The notes: generated by a model not told the origin, from the letters alone. A DNA stretch of 64,000 nucleotides from Bacteroidia bacterium (GCA_014376805.1 JACMQU010000012.1:1-64000); one strand, 5' to 3'; counted from the first letter of the stretch, positions 18,585-28,395 are shown. Numbers and translations: made by a program.

Positions 18585-19381
18585 GAATGATCTGTACTTA
18601 AATGAGCGTGTAATAAATCGTAATCTTCTATCCCGATAGGCAGGTAATGACAATCTAATTTGTTCTGCATGCTTTTCCATCCATTACCCTTAATGGTATT
18701 TGCAATTATGGCAAGGGGTCTTTCTGTATTATCAAACCTCTCTTTTAGGTCTGCCAATGCTTTTATATTATGTCCGTCTACCATAAAAACATCAAACCCA
18801 AAACTTTTTAGTTTATCATCAAGCGGTTCAAGTTCCATTACTTCATCTGTCTTACCATAACCTTGCAACCTGTTTCTGTCAATAATCCAAATTACATTTT
18901 TTAATTTATGCTGACTGATAAACAATGCGGCCTCCCATGTACTACCTTCATTTAATTCACCATCAGAGGTGATACAATATGTCATTCTATCAGATTCCAT
19001 TAATTGCGATGAAAAACCAAAGCCTGCTGCAATAGATAAGCCATGTCCCAAACTTCCTGTTGCAAACGGAATTGCAGGGTATTTATTAACCGGTGGATGG
19101 GCAGGAAGTGTAGTATTGTTTTTGTAAAAAGTTGCAATCTCTTCATCCGTAATCTGCTTATCTTCCGCTAAAACACTATATAAGCAGGCAGCAGCATGTC
19201 CTTTAGACAGGATCATTTTATCTGCCTCTTTCATCCAACAAAATTTTGTAACCGTTAAAATTTCGGCACAGGAAAGACTAGATCCAAGATGACCAGCATT
19301 TACACTGTTATACATATTTAAAAATCGCCGTTTAATACTTATTAAACGGGTTTGGATATTTTTGTAATCTCCTTCGTTCAT
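18581..19381 (-). CDS. Transketolase, N-terminal (thiamine diphosphate-binding) subunit
   Basis: A 266-residue protein equal to the first domain of transketolase. Seen are NAGHLGSSLSCAEIL, LSKGHAAACLYSVL, the GSLGHGLSIAAG loop and the thiamine-diphosphate motif SDGELNEGSTWEAALF ending at the metal-binding asparagine region (DRNRLQGYG). It pairs with the following gene to give one active site. It is the first gene of the minus-strand operon; no perfect -7 element was found in the 60 bases upstream. Confidence 0.92.
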   Translation of the reverse strand: MNEGDYKNIQTRLISIKRRFLNMYNSVNAGHLGSSLSCAEILTVTKFCWMKEADKMILSKGHAAACLYSVLAEDKQITDEEIATFYKNNTTLPAHPPVNKYPAIPFATGSLGHGLSIAAGFGFSSQLMESDRMTYCITSDGELNEGSTWEAALFISQHKLKNVIWIIDRNRLQGYGKTDEVMELEPLDDKLKSFGFDVFMVDGHNIKALADLKERFDNTERPLAIIANTIKGNGWKSMQNKLDCHYLPIGIEDYDLLHAHLSTDHS

Positions 19382-20021
19382 TTTTTTTACTTATTTAAAT
19401 AGAATCCAATATTTCTCTTAAGGACTTATTTAATTTCTTAATGCCATAGTTCAAAACCCTTTCAACATACCTCTCCCTTTTATTAACTATGTTCAACAAA
19501 ATAATACCGGCTGCTAATTTATCATATACAACCGGATTTACAATTAAGCGGAAGCTATGTTTTGGCCTCGATATTGGAAAAATGAGGTTTAACTATAAAA
19601 AAAACCAGGATAATAGTTGTTTTGAGAAGTTTTACATTGCCTCCTTCCTACCAATTAATTTGAAAATCAAATGCACTCGGAAAGCATAAAAACCTTAAGT
19701 GTAGGTTAGTACACTGTTTATATGGAAGTTTATCACTTCATGGATTTTTTTTAATTGGTAAAATCTGAACTTGCTAATAAAAATAAAAACAGTTTCATTT
19801 ATATTATTCTCTTTATTAAATAAGTAAGTGAAAATACTAATTATATTTATTTGATTCATTATTTAAAAAATTCTACAAAGGAACATTCTAGCTTGAAGCA
19901 GCATATCTGAAATTTATTTGATGTAAGATATCAAGATATGAATGATGGATGGACAAACTGCAAAGAGTAGGTTAATTCTGATATAATTCATTTCTTCGCA
20001 AACTGCAAAGGAATATTAACA
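19382..20021. other. 640-base intergenic region between divergent genes
   Basis: It separates the minus-strand transketolase operon from a plus-strand membrane glycosyltransferase and should hold both promoters. A 12-bp direct repeat CAAACTGCAAAG occurs at 19954 and 19999. An open frame of 66 codons (19489-19689) has no recognisable features. Nothing else stands out. Confidence 0.5.
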
Positions 20022-21602
20022 ATGAACAGGAATGCGTTGCTTTTGATTTTGGCCGGGTTCACCTATGTTGCCATTTGTTTGTTGCCCATTTTAAAGAGCG
20101 GGCTGTATTCTGATGACTTGCCCAATTTTCAACTCAAAACAATCAGGGCTGATCACAATGAAAATGCGATTGAACTTGCGTTGCCTGGCATAGAAGAATG
20201 GAAAGCGAAAGGCCGTTATACACCCATTTCATTTATACTAATGGAATTTGCATTTAAATATTTTCACTCAGTATTTGCTTATAAAACATATATCTACCTA
20301 TTAAATCTTCTGGCTGTAGCTGTTTTTTTGGTTTACCTGTCTGCCATAAAATTTAATGTTAACAAAGGTATTTGGCTGGTCTGCTTTGGATCAGTAATGC
20401 AATTTCGGGTTGAGTATCATGATGCATATACAACCTTTAATGGAATGTATCAGATGCTATTCATTTTTGTGTTTGGTTCCCTCATATTTTATAGCTATTA
20501 CCTGGCTAACCGGAAACATTTTTTTTTAGGGGTATCAGCTATTTTTTTTATTATCAGTATATTAATTTCTGAAGTGGGTCTGCTAACAATTTTATTGTTT
20601 CCCGGCAGTGGTTTGCTCTTAAAAATACCTTACAGAAAATATCTTTTAAGTTTTATCCCTTACTTTTTTATTTCACTAATTTACCTGAGTTATGTTGTTT
20701 GGTTAAAAAGTCATGTACTGGATCAGAATGTTTACACGGGGCTTAAAACAAACATTGATTTATTAGCTATGACTGAATTACTTTTTAAACAATTATATGC
20801 CACTATCCCATTAACAAATCTTCAGAATACTTCAGCTATCCCCATTAAAATTTTCCATCAAATAACTGATCTCAAAAACCTGTTAAGTATTATATTTATT
20901 TTTTTTATTGGGTATCTGATTTTTCAAAGATCGAAGGCGGATCAAGAAAACCGACTTAAAAATTTCGAGTTAAATTATGTATTGTTAGCAGTTGCTTTAA
21001 TGATACTACCTGCATTTTTTATTCTGCCATCATCTAAGTATCAACTTGAAATTGGATGGGGAAGAGGCTACTTACCAGTGTATATTCAAAATTTTGGAAC
21101 CGCAACCTTATTGGCTTATTTTTTTGAGTATAGTTTCAGAAATCAGAGAATTGCAAATGCCAGATATGCAATTAGTTTTTTTATTTTCATTTTAGTAAGT
21201 ACAGCGATCACGTTTCTTTTTAATAATGCATTAATAAATTCCAGATCATACAGAATCAGTTTTCCGGCAGATGTATTATATAAGGAAGTTCAAAACGGAA
21301 TTTTACAAAATTGCAGGGAAGGAAGTACGATAGTACTAGGCAATGATTTCTATTGGAAATCTCCAGACACCTATCAGGCTTTATTTAAAAAAATAACCAG
21401 AAAGAATTTTAAAGTTTATGATATAGGTACAAACATATTGTTTACCGACTCTTCTGAATGTTATTTATTAGAATGTAAGCCCGGAAAAATGGTAATTGTA
21501 TCACTTTTTAAAATGGATTGTTCTCAAAATGAAATAAAAATTTTAATCAAACAAAAAGAAACCCCATGTGATATTGATGTGATAAAAGAGGATGGTATTT
21601 AG
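20022..21602 (+). CDS. Polytopic membrane protein, GT-C glycosyltransferase-like
   Basis: A 526-residue protein with about ten or eleven hydrophobic helices. Directly after the first helix comes LKSGLYSDDLPNFQ; an acidic pair at this place is typical of GT-C enzymes that use lipid-linked sugars on the outer face of the inner membrane. A soluble C-terminal tail of about 120 residues follows the last helix. There is an AAGGAA ribosome-binding site before the ATG. It sits between two sugar-related minus-strand groups, which supports a role in surface polysaccharide or glycoprotein assembly. The exact family was not identified. Confidence 0.7.
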   Translation: MNRNALLLILAGFTYVAICLLPILKSGLYSDDLPNFQLKTIRADHNENAIELALPGIEEWKAKGRYTPISFILMEFAFKYFHSVFAYKTYIYLLNLLAVAVFLVYLSAIKFNVNKGIWLVCFGSVMQFRVEYHDAYTTFNGMYQMLFIFVFGSLIFYSYYLANRKHFFLGVSAIFFIISILISEVGLLTILLFPGSGLLLKIPYRKYLLSFIPYFFISLIYLSYVVWLKSHVLDQNVYTGLKTNIDLLAMTELLFKQLYATIPLTNLQNTSAIPIKIFHQITDLKNLLSIIFIFFIGYLIFQRSKADQENRLKNFELNYVLLAVALMILPAFFILPSSKYQLEIGWGRGYLPVYIQNFGTATLLAYFFEYSFRNQRIANARYAISFFIFILVSTAITFLFNNALINSRSYRISFPADVLYKEVQNGILQNCREGSTIVLGNDFYWKSPDTYQALFKKITRKNFKVYDIGTNILFTDSSECYLLECKPGKMVIVSLFKMDCSQNEIKILIKQKETPCDIDVIKEDGI

Positions 21603-21656
21603 ATTTTGTTTATTAGTAAATTAAAAGACAAAAATGCAGAATCCCTGCAATTTATA

Positions 21657-22367
21657 TTACAACTTAAATAAGCCATATTTAAGAATGCAATAAATAGCCC
21701 TGAACCCATCTTTCCAGTTTATTTTTTTCCCTTCAGCATAGGTTCGTCCATAATAAGAAATGCCCACTTCATATATTCTTATTTCTGGTACTCTGCTTAT
21801 TTTGGCTGTTACTTCGGGTTCAAATCCAAATCTGTTTTCTTTTAGGTCTATGTTTTTGATGAATTCGGATTTAAACAACTTATAGCAGGTTTCCATATCT
21901 GTTAAGTTTAAATTGGTAAACAGATTGGAAGCGAAAGTTAGAATGTTATTTCCAATGGAATGCCAGAAAAACAAAATGCGATGAGCATTGCCTCCAATAA
22001 ACCGCGAACCGTAAACCACATCTGCAAAACCGTCTAATATAGGTTTTAATAAAATATTTATCTCATTCGGATCATATTCAAGATCTGCATCCTGAACAAT
22101 AATATAATCTCCAGTTGCGTGTTTTATACCTGTTCGGATAGCAGCGCCCTTACCCTTATTTACATCGTGTTCAATATAGATTATATAAGGTTTAGTTAAC
22201 ATGTATGCATTTACAACACGGGCAGTTTCATCTGTTGAAAAATCATTTACGATAATCACTTCCTTTTCTATATTTCCGGTTAAAATCAATGTATCAATCT
22301 TATTCAAAATAAGATGAATAGTGCGTGCTTCATTAAAGGCGGGAATAATGATAGAAAGTTTACTCAT
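21657..22367 (-). CDS. Family 2 glycosyltransferase, polyprenyl-phosphate sugar transferase type
   Basis: This 236-residue soluble GT2 enzyme resembles dolichyl-phosphate mannosyltransferase. Seen are the nucleotide-binding [14 protein letters not shown], the VNDFSTDET turn, the metal-binding DxD in QDADLEYDP, and the conserved ending [12 protein letters not shown]. It has no transmembrane tail, unlike the GT2 half of the fusion protein. It would supply a polyprenyl-phosphate sugar to GT-C enzymes such as the neighbouring convergent membrane protein; that link is inference. Confidence 0.9.
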   Translation of the reverse strand: MSKLSIIIPAFNEARTIHLILNKIDTLILTGNIEKEVIIVNDFSTDETARVVNAYMLTKPYIIYIEHDVNKGKGAAIRTGIKHATGDYIIVQDADLEYDPNEINILLKPILDGFADVVYGSRFIGGNAHRILFFWHSIGNNILTFASNLFTNLNLTDMETCYKLFKSEFIKNIDLKENRFGFEPEVTAKISRVPEIRIYEVGISYYGRTYAEGKKINWKDGFRAIYCILKYGLFKL

Positions 22368-22406
22368 TTTTAGATTATTTAGAAGGATTATTATAATACT
22401 GTTAAT

Positions 22407-23468
22407 TTAAGAAATAATAAATAAACCAGCTATGCCAACAATATAAATTATCAGAACAATAAATGAATCAACACCCATTCTTAAGATCTGATATTGCGGG
22501 CGAAATAATAAGCCCCAGATATAAATGATTGTCATGAACATGGCTATACCCGTTAAATACAAATCAGTTTTTTGCGCTGCAGGCAATACGGCTTCCCCAG
22601 AAAGCAATGTGGCAAATAAAAACAGGACAGGCAGAAATGCATTACCTCCAAAAATATCACTTACGGCCATCTGATAGTCTTTAAGTTTTATAGATGCGAG
22701 CCCAGTAGATATTTCGGGCAATGCAGTAGCCGCTGCCAGAAATGTTGCGCCAAATACAACACCCTGTATACCCAAGTGTGTTGAGAGGCTTTCACCGGTT
22801 ATTTCAAGTGCAACACCTGCAACTAAAGTTATAACAGAGCAAAACATAAAAATCAGTAATGTTTTTGAAGTACTCGAATAATTTTTTTTTGTGCCCGTTT
22901 CATTTTTAGCATTGTTTATAATTTCATTTTGTTCCTGTGGGTTATTAAAGCTGGCCACCCATGGCATTGTTTTCCTTGCTTTAGATACCAGAAATATTCC
23001 GATAACCCACACTACAAAAATTAATAATGCAGGTGGAGTTACTCTTAAAAAAATAAGTGAATTTGGTAGTTCATGTCCTACAACTACCAAAGATAATACA
23101 GCCAGAACCAAAGTGCCTTCCAGAATTAATATGATAGAGGAAGCTTTAAAAGTTAAACTTTCTGATTTGCCTATCCCAAAAATATCTAACACAACTAATA
23201 CTACTGTTTGTATAGCAACTCCTCCTAAAATATTACCAATGGCAATTCCCATATTATGCTGTATGGAAGCACTGAATACGATAGCAATTTCAGGTAGATT
23301 TGTAACAATTGCTAAAATAATCATTCCTGCTAATTCTTCTCCAAATCCAAAACGATTAGCTAGTTTATCTGTTGTATAAGATAAGTGAATACCTGCAATC
23401 CATATAACTATCGCCGCAACTATAAAGGTAGCAATCAATAACGGAAAAGAGAGGGCATCTGCATTCAT
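22407..23468 (-). CDS. Calcium/cation antiporter (CaCA family)
   Basis: A 353-residue membrane protein with about eleven helices and both alpha-repeats of the Ca2+/cation antiporter family. The first repeat has TNLPEIAIVFSAS and GIAIGNILGGVAIQT; the second has AAATALPEISTGLAS and MAVSDIFGGNAFLPVLF. These hold the ion-binding acidic residues, and the glutamate of each PE pair is intact. It exchanges Ca2+ or another cation for H+ or Na+. It is followed by a GT2 gene 39 bases away on the same strand, but a shared function is not obvious. Confidence 0.9.
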   Translation of the reverse strand: MNADALSFPLLIATFIVAAIVIWIAGIHLSYTTDKLANRFGFGEELAGMIILAIVTNLPEIAIVFSASIQHNMGIAIGNILGGVAIQTVVLVVLDIFGIGKSESLTFKASSIILILEGTLVLAVLSLVVVGHELPNSLIFLRVTPPALLIFVVWVIGIFLVSKARKTMPWVASFNNPQEQNEIINNAKNETGTKKNYSSTSKTLLIFMFCSVITLVAGVALEITGESLSTHLGIQGVVFGATFLAAATALPEISTGLASIKLKDYQMAVSDIFGGNAFLPVLFLFATLLSGEAVLPAAQKTDLYLTGIAMFMTIIYIWGLLFRPQYQILRMGVDSFIVLIIYIVGIAGLFIIS

Positions 23469-23628
23469 TGGTGAGCCTTTAGCGTTTGTTTTTATAAATC
23501 AGGTAATTCTGTAATGTTTAAAATCGGGTAAGTAAATCTTTACTCCTTAAAATTAGTAAACCAATGCTTTAATAGGATGAAGAATTTATAAGGAAAAGCC
23601 AATGTCAGGAATAGTTTAATGGAAAGAA

Positions 23629-24996
23629 TTATTCTTTCTTTTTGGCATCAAACAATTCTTCCTTACTTACCTTCTTTACAAGATCTCCATGTTTTAGTGT
23701 TTTGGATATAGTACTATAAGGACCAGAAATAATTTCTTCTCCATCATTTACTCCTTCTATAATCTGAATAACCTTATCATCCTGAATTCCTGTTTTTACT
23801 TTGCGGATACTTGCTTTGTTATTCACATTTACAAACAGCACTTCAATATCATTTTTGTTGTTTTCGAGTGAAACAGTTTTTTTCTTTTCTTTATCTTTAT
23901 TATCTTCTAAAGTATCAAGTGCACTTAAGCCCCTTACGGTAACCGATTCGATAGGTACTGCCAAAATGTTTTTAACGCGCTCTGTCTGTACCTCAACACT
24001 GGCACTCATTCCCGGACGGAATACTGATTTGCGCTTACCGAATTTTTTTGTGAGATCCTCATAACTGCTGCGCAGTATTCTTATCTTAACAATAAAATTT
24101 GTAACCTGATCACTTGTGGTTAAAGCTGATGTTGTTGCACTGTTAGCGATCTCTGTTACCTGACCTTTAAATTTTCTGTTAGGATACGCATCAACTTCAA
24201 TTTCAGTAGTATCACCAAGCCCAACTTTAATGATATCATTTTCATTCACATCTACACTAACTTCCATATCATTAAGGTTAGCAATACGCATCATTTCTGT
24301 ACCTGCCATTTGAGAAGTACCAACAACACGTTCACCTTTTTCTACATTGAGTTTGGAAACGATGCCGCTAACCGGAGCAAATATTTCGGTACGGGTTAAG
24401 TTTTTACGTGATTCTTTTAAGGTGGCTTCAAAACTTTTCACATTATACTCAGCCGCACTTATGCCTTGTTTGCTGGCATCCACTTCAGCTTTTGCATTCA
24501 GGTATGCACTTTTTGCGGCATCAAATTCTGCATCTGAAATTAACTTTTCTGCATAAAGTTTCTCGTTACGTTCAAAAGCCTTTGATAATTCATAATACCT
24601 GGCTTCTGATTGTGTAAGTCTTGCTTTGGTACTGGCAAGGTTTGCCTTAATGTTATTTAAGGAAGCTTCAGACCGGTCTAATGCCGACTGATATAATTCG
24701 GGATCAATACGCGCCAATAATTTTCCTGCTACTACAGAGTCCCCTTCTTTTACGTATAATTCACGGATTTCACCCGATACATCCGAACTGATTTTTACTT
24801 CTTTTTCAGGTTGAATCCTGCCGTTGGCAGATACCGTTTCAATGATTGTTTTGCGTTCAACCTTTGCCATCGTAACTTGTATGCCTTCTTGTTTACCAAT
24901 CCATCCTGCCTGCTTGCCAATTATAGCTATAAGGAGGAGTACACCTACACCTATCCCAAGATATAAGAGGGTATTATTTTTTTTCTTTGCGGCCAT
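23629..24996 (-). CDS. Efflux periplasmic adaptor (membrane fusion) protein
   Basis: A 455-residue HlyD/MacA-type adaptor. It has an N-terminal anchor helix (residues 8-25), a split lipoyl domain (IRELYVKEGDSVVAGKLLARID and IFAPVSGIVSKLNVEKGERVVG), a long coiled coil between them, and a beta-barrel domain (ANLNDMEVSVDVNENDIIKV). Such proteins bridge an inner-membrane pump and an outer-membrane TolC channel. TolC is encoded 20 bases upstream; no pump gene follows, the next downstream gene being a cation antiporter. Confidence 0.93.
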   Translation of the reverse strand: MAAKKKNNTLLYLGIGVGVLLLIAIIGKQAGWIGKQEGIQVTMAKVERKTIIETVSANGRIQPEKEVKISSDVSGEIRELYVKEGDSVVAGKLLARIDPELYQSALDRSEASLNNIKANLASTKARLTQSEARYYELSKAFERNEKLYAEKLISDAEFDAAKSAYLNAKAEVDASKQGISAAEYNVKSFEATLKESRKNLTRTEIFAPVSGIVSKLNVEKGERVVGTSQMAGTEMMRIANLNDMEVSVDVNENDIIKVGLGDTTEIEVDAYPNRKFKGQVTEIANSATTSALTTSDQVTNFIVKIRILRSSYEDLTKKFGKRKSVFRPGMSASVEVQTERVKNILAVPIESVTVRGLSALDTLEDNKDKEKKKTVSLENNKNDIEVLFVNVNNKASIRKVKTGIQDDKVIQIIEGVNDGEEIISGPYSTISKTLKHGDLVKKVSKEELFDAKKKE

Positions 24997-25016
24997 TTTT
25001 TTATAGTTTTATTTAT

Positions 25017-26465
25017 TTAATAAAGGGATTTACCTAAATAAAAATCCAGTACTTTACGTCTGAATACCAATTCATATTTAGCCTGTGTAAAATCGGCCTG
25101 GGCGCGAATGTAACTGTTTTTAGTGTTTAAATAATCAGCCAGGTTCATTGCGCCTAATTCAAATTGTTTATCAGCCACATCAAATGCTTCTTTATTGGCA
25201 TCAATGTTTTCTTTATTAGCATCATATTTTTTATAAGCAGATTTAAATTCAACATAAGATTGTGCAACACTCCTATACAGATTATTCCGGGTAAGTTTTT
25301 CAGTGAGTTTACTGCTTTGTTTATTAATGTTGCTTTTTTGAATGTTGGTATTTACATTCCATGTATTAAAAACAGGAACTATCAGGTTTAATGAAATGCT
25401 GGTTCCAAGATTTCTGTTAAACTGATCTTTAAAGGCGGTTGTTCTGTAATTGGAATAAGAGGGAACAAAAGTATAAATTGGAATATTGTCGCCATTATAC
25501 TGACCAGCACCAATAGGAACTGGCGTATTTGTAATATTACCAATACCCGTAGTGCTTTGTGTTGAATAGAAAGAAGAAATATTGCCTGACAATGTTAGAC
25601 GTGGGGAACGTGCCCCTAACGCCACATGACGTTGCAGATCCGCACTTCGTTTTCGTTGTTCAGCAGCAAGTACATCCGGACTCCTTTTACTGAACTCATC
25701 AAAAATGGCGTCAATACTTCGTGGTTCATCCTCAACACGCATATCATTGGTTTCGGGCATTACAACTCTCATTGACGAATCAGGTTTCACTTCTATCAGT
25801 AGCCATAATTCAAGATAAGCCTGCATTAAGGTATTATCAGCGTTAACAAATAGAAGTTCTTCACTTGAAAGCTGTGCTTTTAATTGCAGGTAGCGGCTTT
25901 TGTTGCTACTACCCAGTTCAAACATTTTCTGCTGTCGCTGCACTTGCGCCCTTGTTGAAGCAGTGCGTGTGAGAGATGAATTTCTTAACTCTATGCTCTG
26001 TAATACCCTTAAATAAGCATTACAAACATTTAAGGTAACTGTGTTTTTGGTTTGCTCCAGATCTTTTTCACTGGCTACTGCATTTGACTTTTGTAAACGC
26101 ATATTGTTTACCGTTTGAAAGCCGTTGAATAAAGGCATATTTCCAGACAATCCAAATGAATTGGTTCTGAATGAAACCCCTTTTTGAGCAGCATTGGTGG
26201 CCGGATTTATGGCAAAACCTGTTTGCCAGTTGTTTGATGCATTTCCATTAATAGTTGGTAATGCGGCCATTTTACTCTGAAAATAATCAGCGTTTATGCT
26301 TTGTGTTGCTAAATGTTGCTGTTGAATAGTTATGTTCTTACTTAGGGCCTGTTCCACACAACCTTGTAAAGTCCATACAGTTGTACTTTGAGCAGACAAC
26401 CCAAATATGCCTAAAAAACTAACATATAAAAGGGACGTAATTTTTTTTAATATTTGAACCTTCAT
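25017..26465 (-). CDS. TolC family outer membrane channel protein
   Basis: A 482-residue outer-membrane efflux protein with a signal peptide (hydrophobic to about residue 25, cleaved after SAQS or nearby). It contains two OEP repeats dominated by long amphipathic helices; the conserved ends are LSKNITIQQQHLATQ and QFELGAMNLADYLNTKNSYIRAQADFTQAKYELVFRR (two parts of the C-terminal repeat). It forms the trans-periplasmic channel for the adaptor encoded next. It is transcribed divergently from the polysaccharide deacetylase gene. Confidence 0.92.
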   Translation of the reverse strand: MKVQILKKITSLLYVSFLGIFGLSAQSTTVWTLQGCVEQALSKNITIQQQHLATQSINADYFQSKMAALPTINGNASNNWQTGFAINPATNAAQKGVSFRTNSFGLSGNMPLFNGFQTVNNMRLQKSNAVASEKDLEQTKNTVTLNVCNAYLRVLQSIELRNSSLTRTASTRAQVQRQQKMFELGSSNKSRYLQLKAQLSSEELLFVNADNTLMQAYLELWLLIEVKPDSSMRVVMPETNDMRVEDEPRSIDAIFDEFSKRSPDVLAAEQRKRSADLQRHVALGARSPRLTLSGNISSFYSTQSTTGIGNITNTPVPIGAGQYNGDNIPIYTFVPSYSNYRTTAFKDQFNRNLGTSISLNLIVPVFNTWNVNTNIQKSNINKQSSKLTEKLTRNNLYRSVAQSYVEFKSAYKKYDANKENIDANKEAFDVADKQFELGAMNLADYLNTKNSYIRAQADFTQAKYELVFRRKVLDFYLGKSLY

Positions 26466-26489
26466 TTGTAAACAAGTTTTTAAATTTTA

Positions 26490-27122
26490 ATGGCGACAAA
26501 TATAATGTTCAGTTACACAATACCGTATTTTCTTCAAAGACTTGCAAAAAGCTATACATGGAAGGTTAAAACAAATGATAAAAAGCTATATTTAACCTTT
26601 GATGATGGGCCGCATCCACTTATCACTCCATGGGTTTTAAATCAACTTGCAATTTATAATGCCGGGGCAACTTTTTTCTGTGTGGGCGATAATGTGAGAA
26701 AATTTCCGGAAACATACCGGGAAGTTTTAGCCGGAAAACATGCAGTGGGTAATCATACTTATCACCATGTGAGCGGCTGGAAATGTTCTTTAGCTGATTA
26801 CAGGAAGGAAATAAAAGAAGCAGCACTATTGATCCATAGTCCCTTATTCAGGCCGCCTTATGGGCAAATAAAGCCCTGCCATGGCAGGTTTTTGAAGTCG
26901 GAATACCAAATTATAATGTGGAATTACCTAAGTGGGGATTTTGATAAGAACTTAAAACGTAATGAAAGTCTGGAAGCTATGAAAAAAGCTGGTCCGGGGA
27001 GCATCATGGTTTTTCATGATAATGAGAAAGCATTTGAAAATCTCCAAATTTTATTACCTGAAATATTACGCTATTTTAGTTTAAAAGGTTATACTTTTGA
27101 TACAATTCCCTATTTAAAATAA
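26490..27122 (+). CDS. Polysaccharide deacetylase family protein
   Basis: This 210-residue NodB-domain protein has the metal-dependent deacetylase motifs in order: TFDDGP (residues about 36-41), HTYHH with the two metal-binding histidines, RPPYGQ, and a late VFHDN histidine. The family removes N- or O-acetyl groups from peptidoglycan, chitin-like or exopolysaccharide chains. No signal peptide is clear. A second ATG five codons downstream is possible. The stop is one base before the next ATG, a glycosyltransferase, suggesting the pair acts on the same glycan. Confidence 0.92.
   Translation: MATNIMFSYTIPYFLQRLAKSYTWKVKTNDKKLYLTFDDGPHPLITPWVLNQLAIYNAGATFFCVGDNVRKFPETYREVLAGKHAVGNHTYHHVSGWKCSLADYRKEIKEAALLIHSPLFRPPYGQIKPCHGRFLKSEYQIIMWNYLSGDFDKNLKRNESLEAMKKAGPGSIMVFHDNEKAFENLQILLPEILRYFSLKGYTFDTIPYLK
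26497..26504 (-). promoter_or_regulatory. -7 promoter element for the tolC-adaptor pair
   Basis: Minus-strand TATATTTG matches TAnnTTTG exactly, 31 nt before the tolC ATG. It lies within the first codons of the divergent deacetylase gene if that gene starts at 26490, which argues mildly for the deacetylase start at 26505. Confidence 0.45.
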
Positions 27123-27123
27123 G

Positions 27124-28218
27124 ATGATTGAAGTCGTTCTCCTGTTTATTCTATGGGCACATTTGCTGGTGCAACTCATTATTATTGCGGGCATACTTGC
27201 TGAACCCAAAGTAGTCACAAAAAAAACTAATTTCCCTTTCGTGAGTATTTTTGTTCCGGCCAGAAATGAAGAAGATAATATAGAAGCCTGTTTAAAAAGT
27301 CTGCTTTTGCTGGATTATCCATCAGAACAGGTTGAAATTATTGTTGGTAATGATAGTTCAACCGATCGCACAGCAGAAATTATTCAAAGCTTATCCGGTC
27401 AGTACCCCAGAATCAAATTATATAATGTGGTGGGAAAGGCTGGTAATGCGAGAGCCAAAGCCAATGTACTTGCTCAATTGATAGGACAGTGTAAGGGAGA
27501 AATTATCTTTGTTACCGATGCAGATATTACCGTTCCGGAATCATGGATCAAAAATTTATTGCCTTTTTTACTTGAACCTCATATTGGCATTGTAAGTGGA
27601 ACTACACTGGTTGATGGAAAAAGTTTTTTTGAAAAGATGCAAGGCCTCGAATGGCTCCTTGCCAATGGTAACTTATTAGGTCTTGATGGTGTGGGAATGA
27701 AAAGCACTGCGGTAGGAAATAATATGGCATTCCCTAAAGAAGCTTATTTAAAAACAGGAGGTTATGAAAAAATGCCTTTCTCGGTAACAGAAGATTTTCA
27801 ATTGTTTAAACATATACGGAAACTGGGTTATAAAACCTATAATCTGGCACATATTGATTCGCTCAATATTTCAAAGGCACAACCAAAACTGATTAAATTA
27901 CTGCATCAGCGTAAACGATGGATGATTGGTGCCCGTGGATTGCCTTGGTATTGGTTTCCTGTTTTTTTAATCAGTGCATTTTATGTTCCTGCTTTGATAG
28001 TTTTAATGTTTATAAATATTAAATCGGCTATCCTCATTGCGGCACTTAAATTTATTTTTCAAACCCTGTTTTTATTATATCTGCAGAATAAGTTCCGGCG
28101 CAAAACAAACTGGCTTTATCTTCTTGTTTTTGAACCGTACTATTATATAATAAATACCTTGATGATCATATTTTATTTATTACCTGTAAAGATGGATTGG
28201 AAGGGAAGAAAATATTAA
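27124..28218 (+). CDS. Family 2 glycosyltransferase, membrane-bound processive type
   Basis: A 364-residue GT2 enzyme with an N-terminal helix (residues 3-25), the catalytic domain (VSIFVPARNEEDNIEACL, NDSSTDRT, the DxD in VTDADITV, then TEDFQLFKHI) and a QxxRW-type motif HQRKRWMIG that precedes three C-terminal helices. These are features of processive synthases such as hyaluronan, chitin or poly-GlcNAc synthases and of related lipid glycosyltransferases. It starts directly after the deacetylase gene, and synthase plus deacetylase is a common pairing for amino-sugar polymers. The product is not determined. Confidence 0.9.
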   Translation: MIEVVLLFILWAHLLVQLIIIAGILAEPKVVTKKTNFPFVSIFVPARNEEDNIEACLKSLLLLDYPSEQVEIIVGNDSSTDRTAEIIQSLSGQYPRIKLYNVVGKAGNARAKANVLAQLIGQCKGEIIFVTDADITVPESWIKNLLPFLLEPHIGIVSGTTLVDGKSFFEKMQGLEWLLANGNLLGLDGVGMKSTAVGNNMAFPKEAYLKTGGYEKMPFSVTEDFQLFKHIRKLGYKTYNLAHIDSLNISKAQPKLIKLLHQRKRWMIGARGLPWYWFPVFLISAFYVPALIVLMFINIKSAILIAALKFIFQTLFLLYLQNKFRRKTNWLYLLVFEPYYYIINTLMIIFYLLPVKMDWKGRKY

Positions 28219-28381
28219 AACCCGGCAAACTCCTAATATGATTTTATCAATATTATGTTCGTTTAATAAATAGACGGTTAAACACCAAAATTTTCTGGTT
28301 TTGCGGGTAATTTTTTAATAAAGAAGGTATTGTTAATACTTATCGGGCAAACATTTTATAAATTGATAATTTCTTCTGCTT

Positions 28382-28389
28382 TATATTCG
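28382..28389 (+). promoter_or_regulatory. -7 promoter element for tatD
   Basis: TATATTCG, the TTCG variant of the -7 element, ends 7 nt before the chosen ATG. This places transcription start almost at the codon and rules out the longer upstream reading. Confidence 0.45.
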
Positions 28390-28395
28390 CAAATA

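Noticed and set aside
19489-19689. 66-codon open frame as a gene
   Set aside because: No ribosome-binding site, no recognisable motif, atypical residue mix; best explained as chance in an AT-rich gap.
19954-20010. Direct repeat CAAACTGCAAAG as an operator pair
   Set aside because: Two copies 45 bases apart, but the second overlaps the ribosome-binding region of the next gene and there is no third copy or known motif; kept only as a note.
21800-21840. tRNA T-loop-like string GGTTCAAATCC
   Set aside because: It is inside the glycosyltransferase coding region and no acceptor or anticodon stems can be drawn around it.
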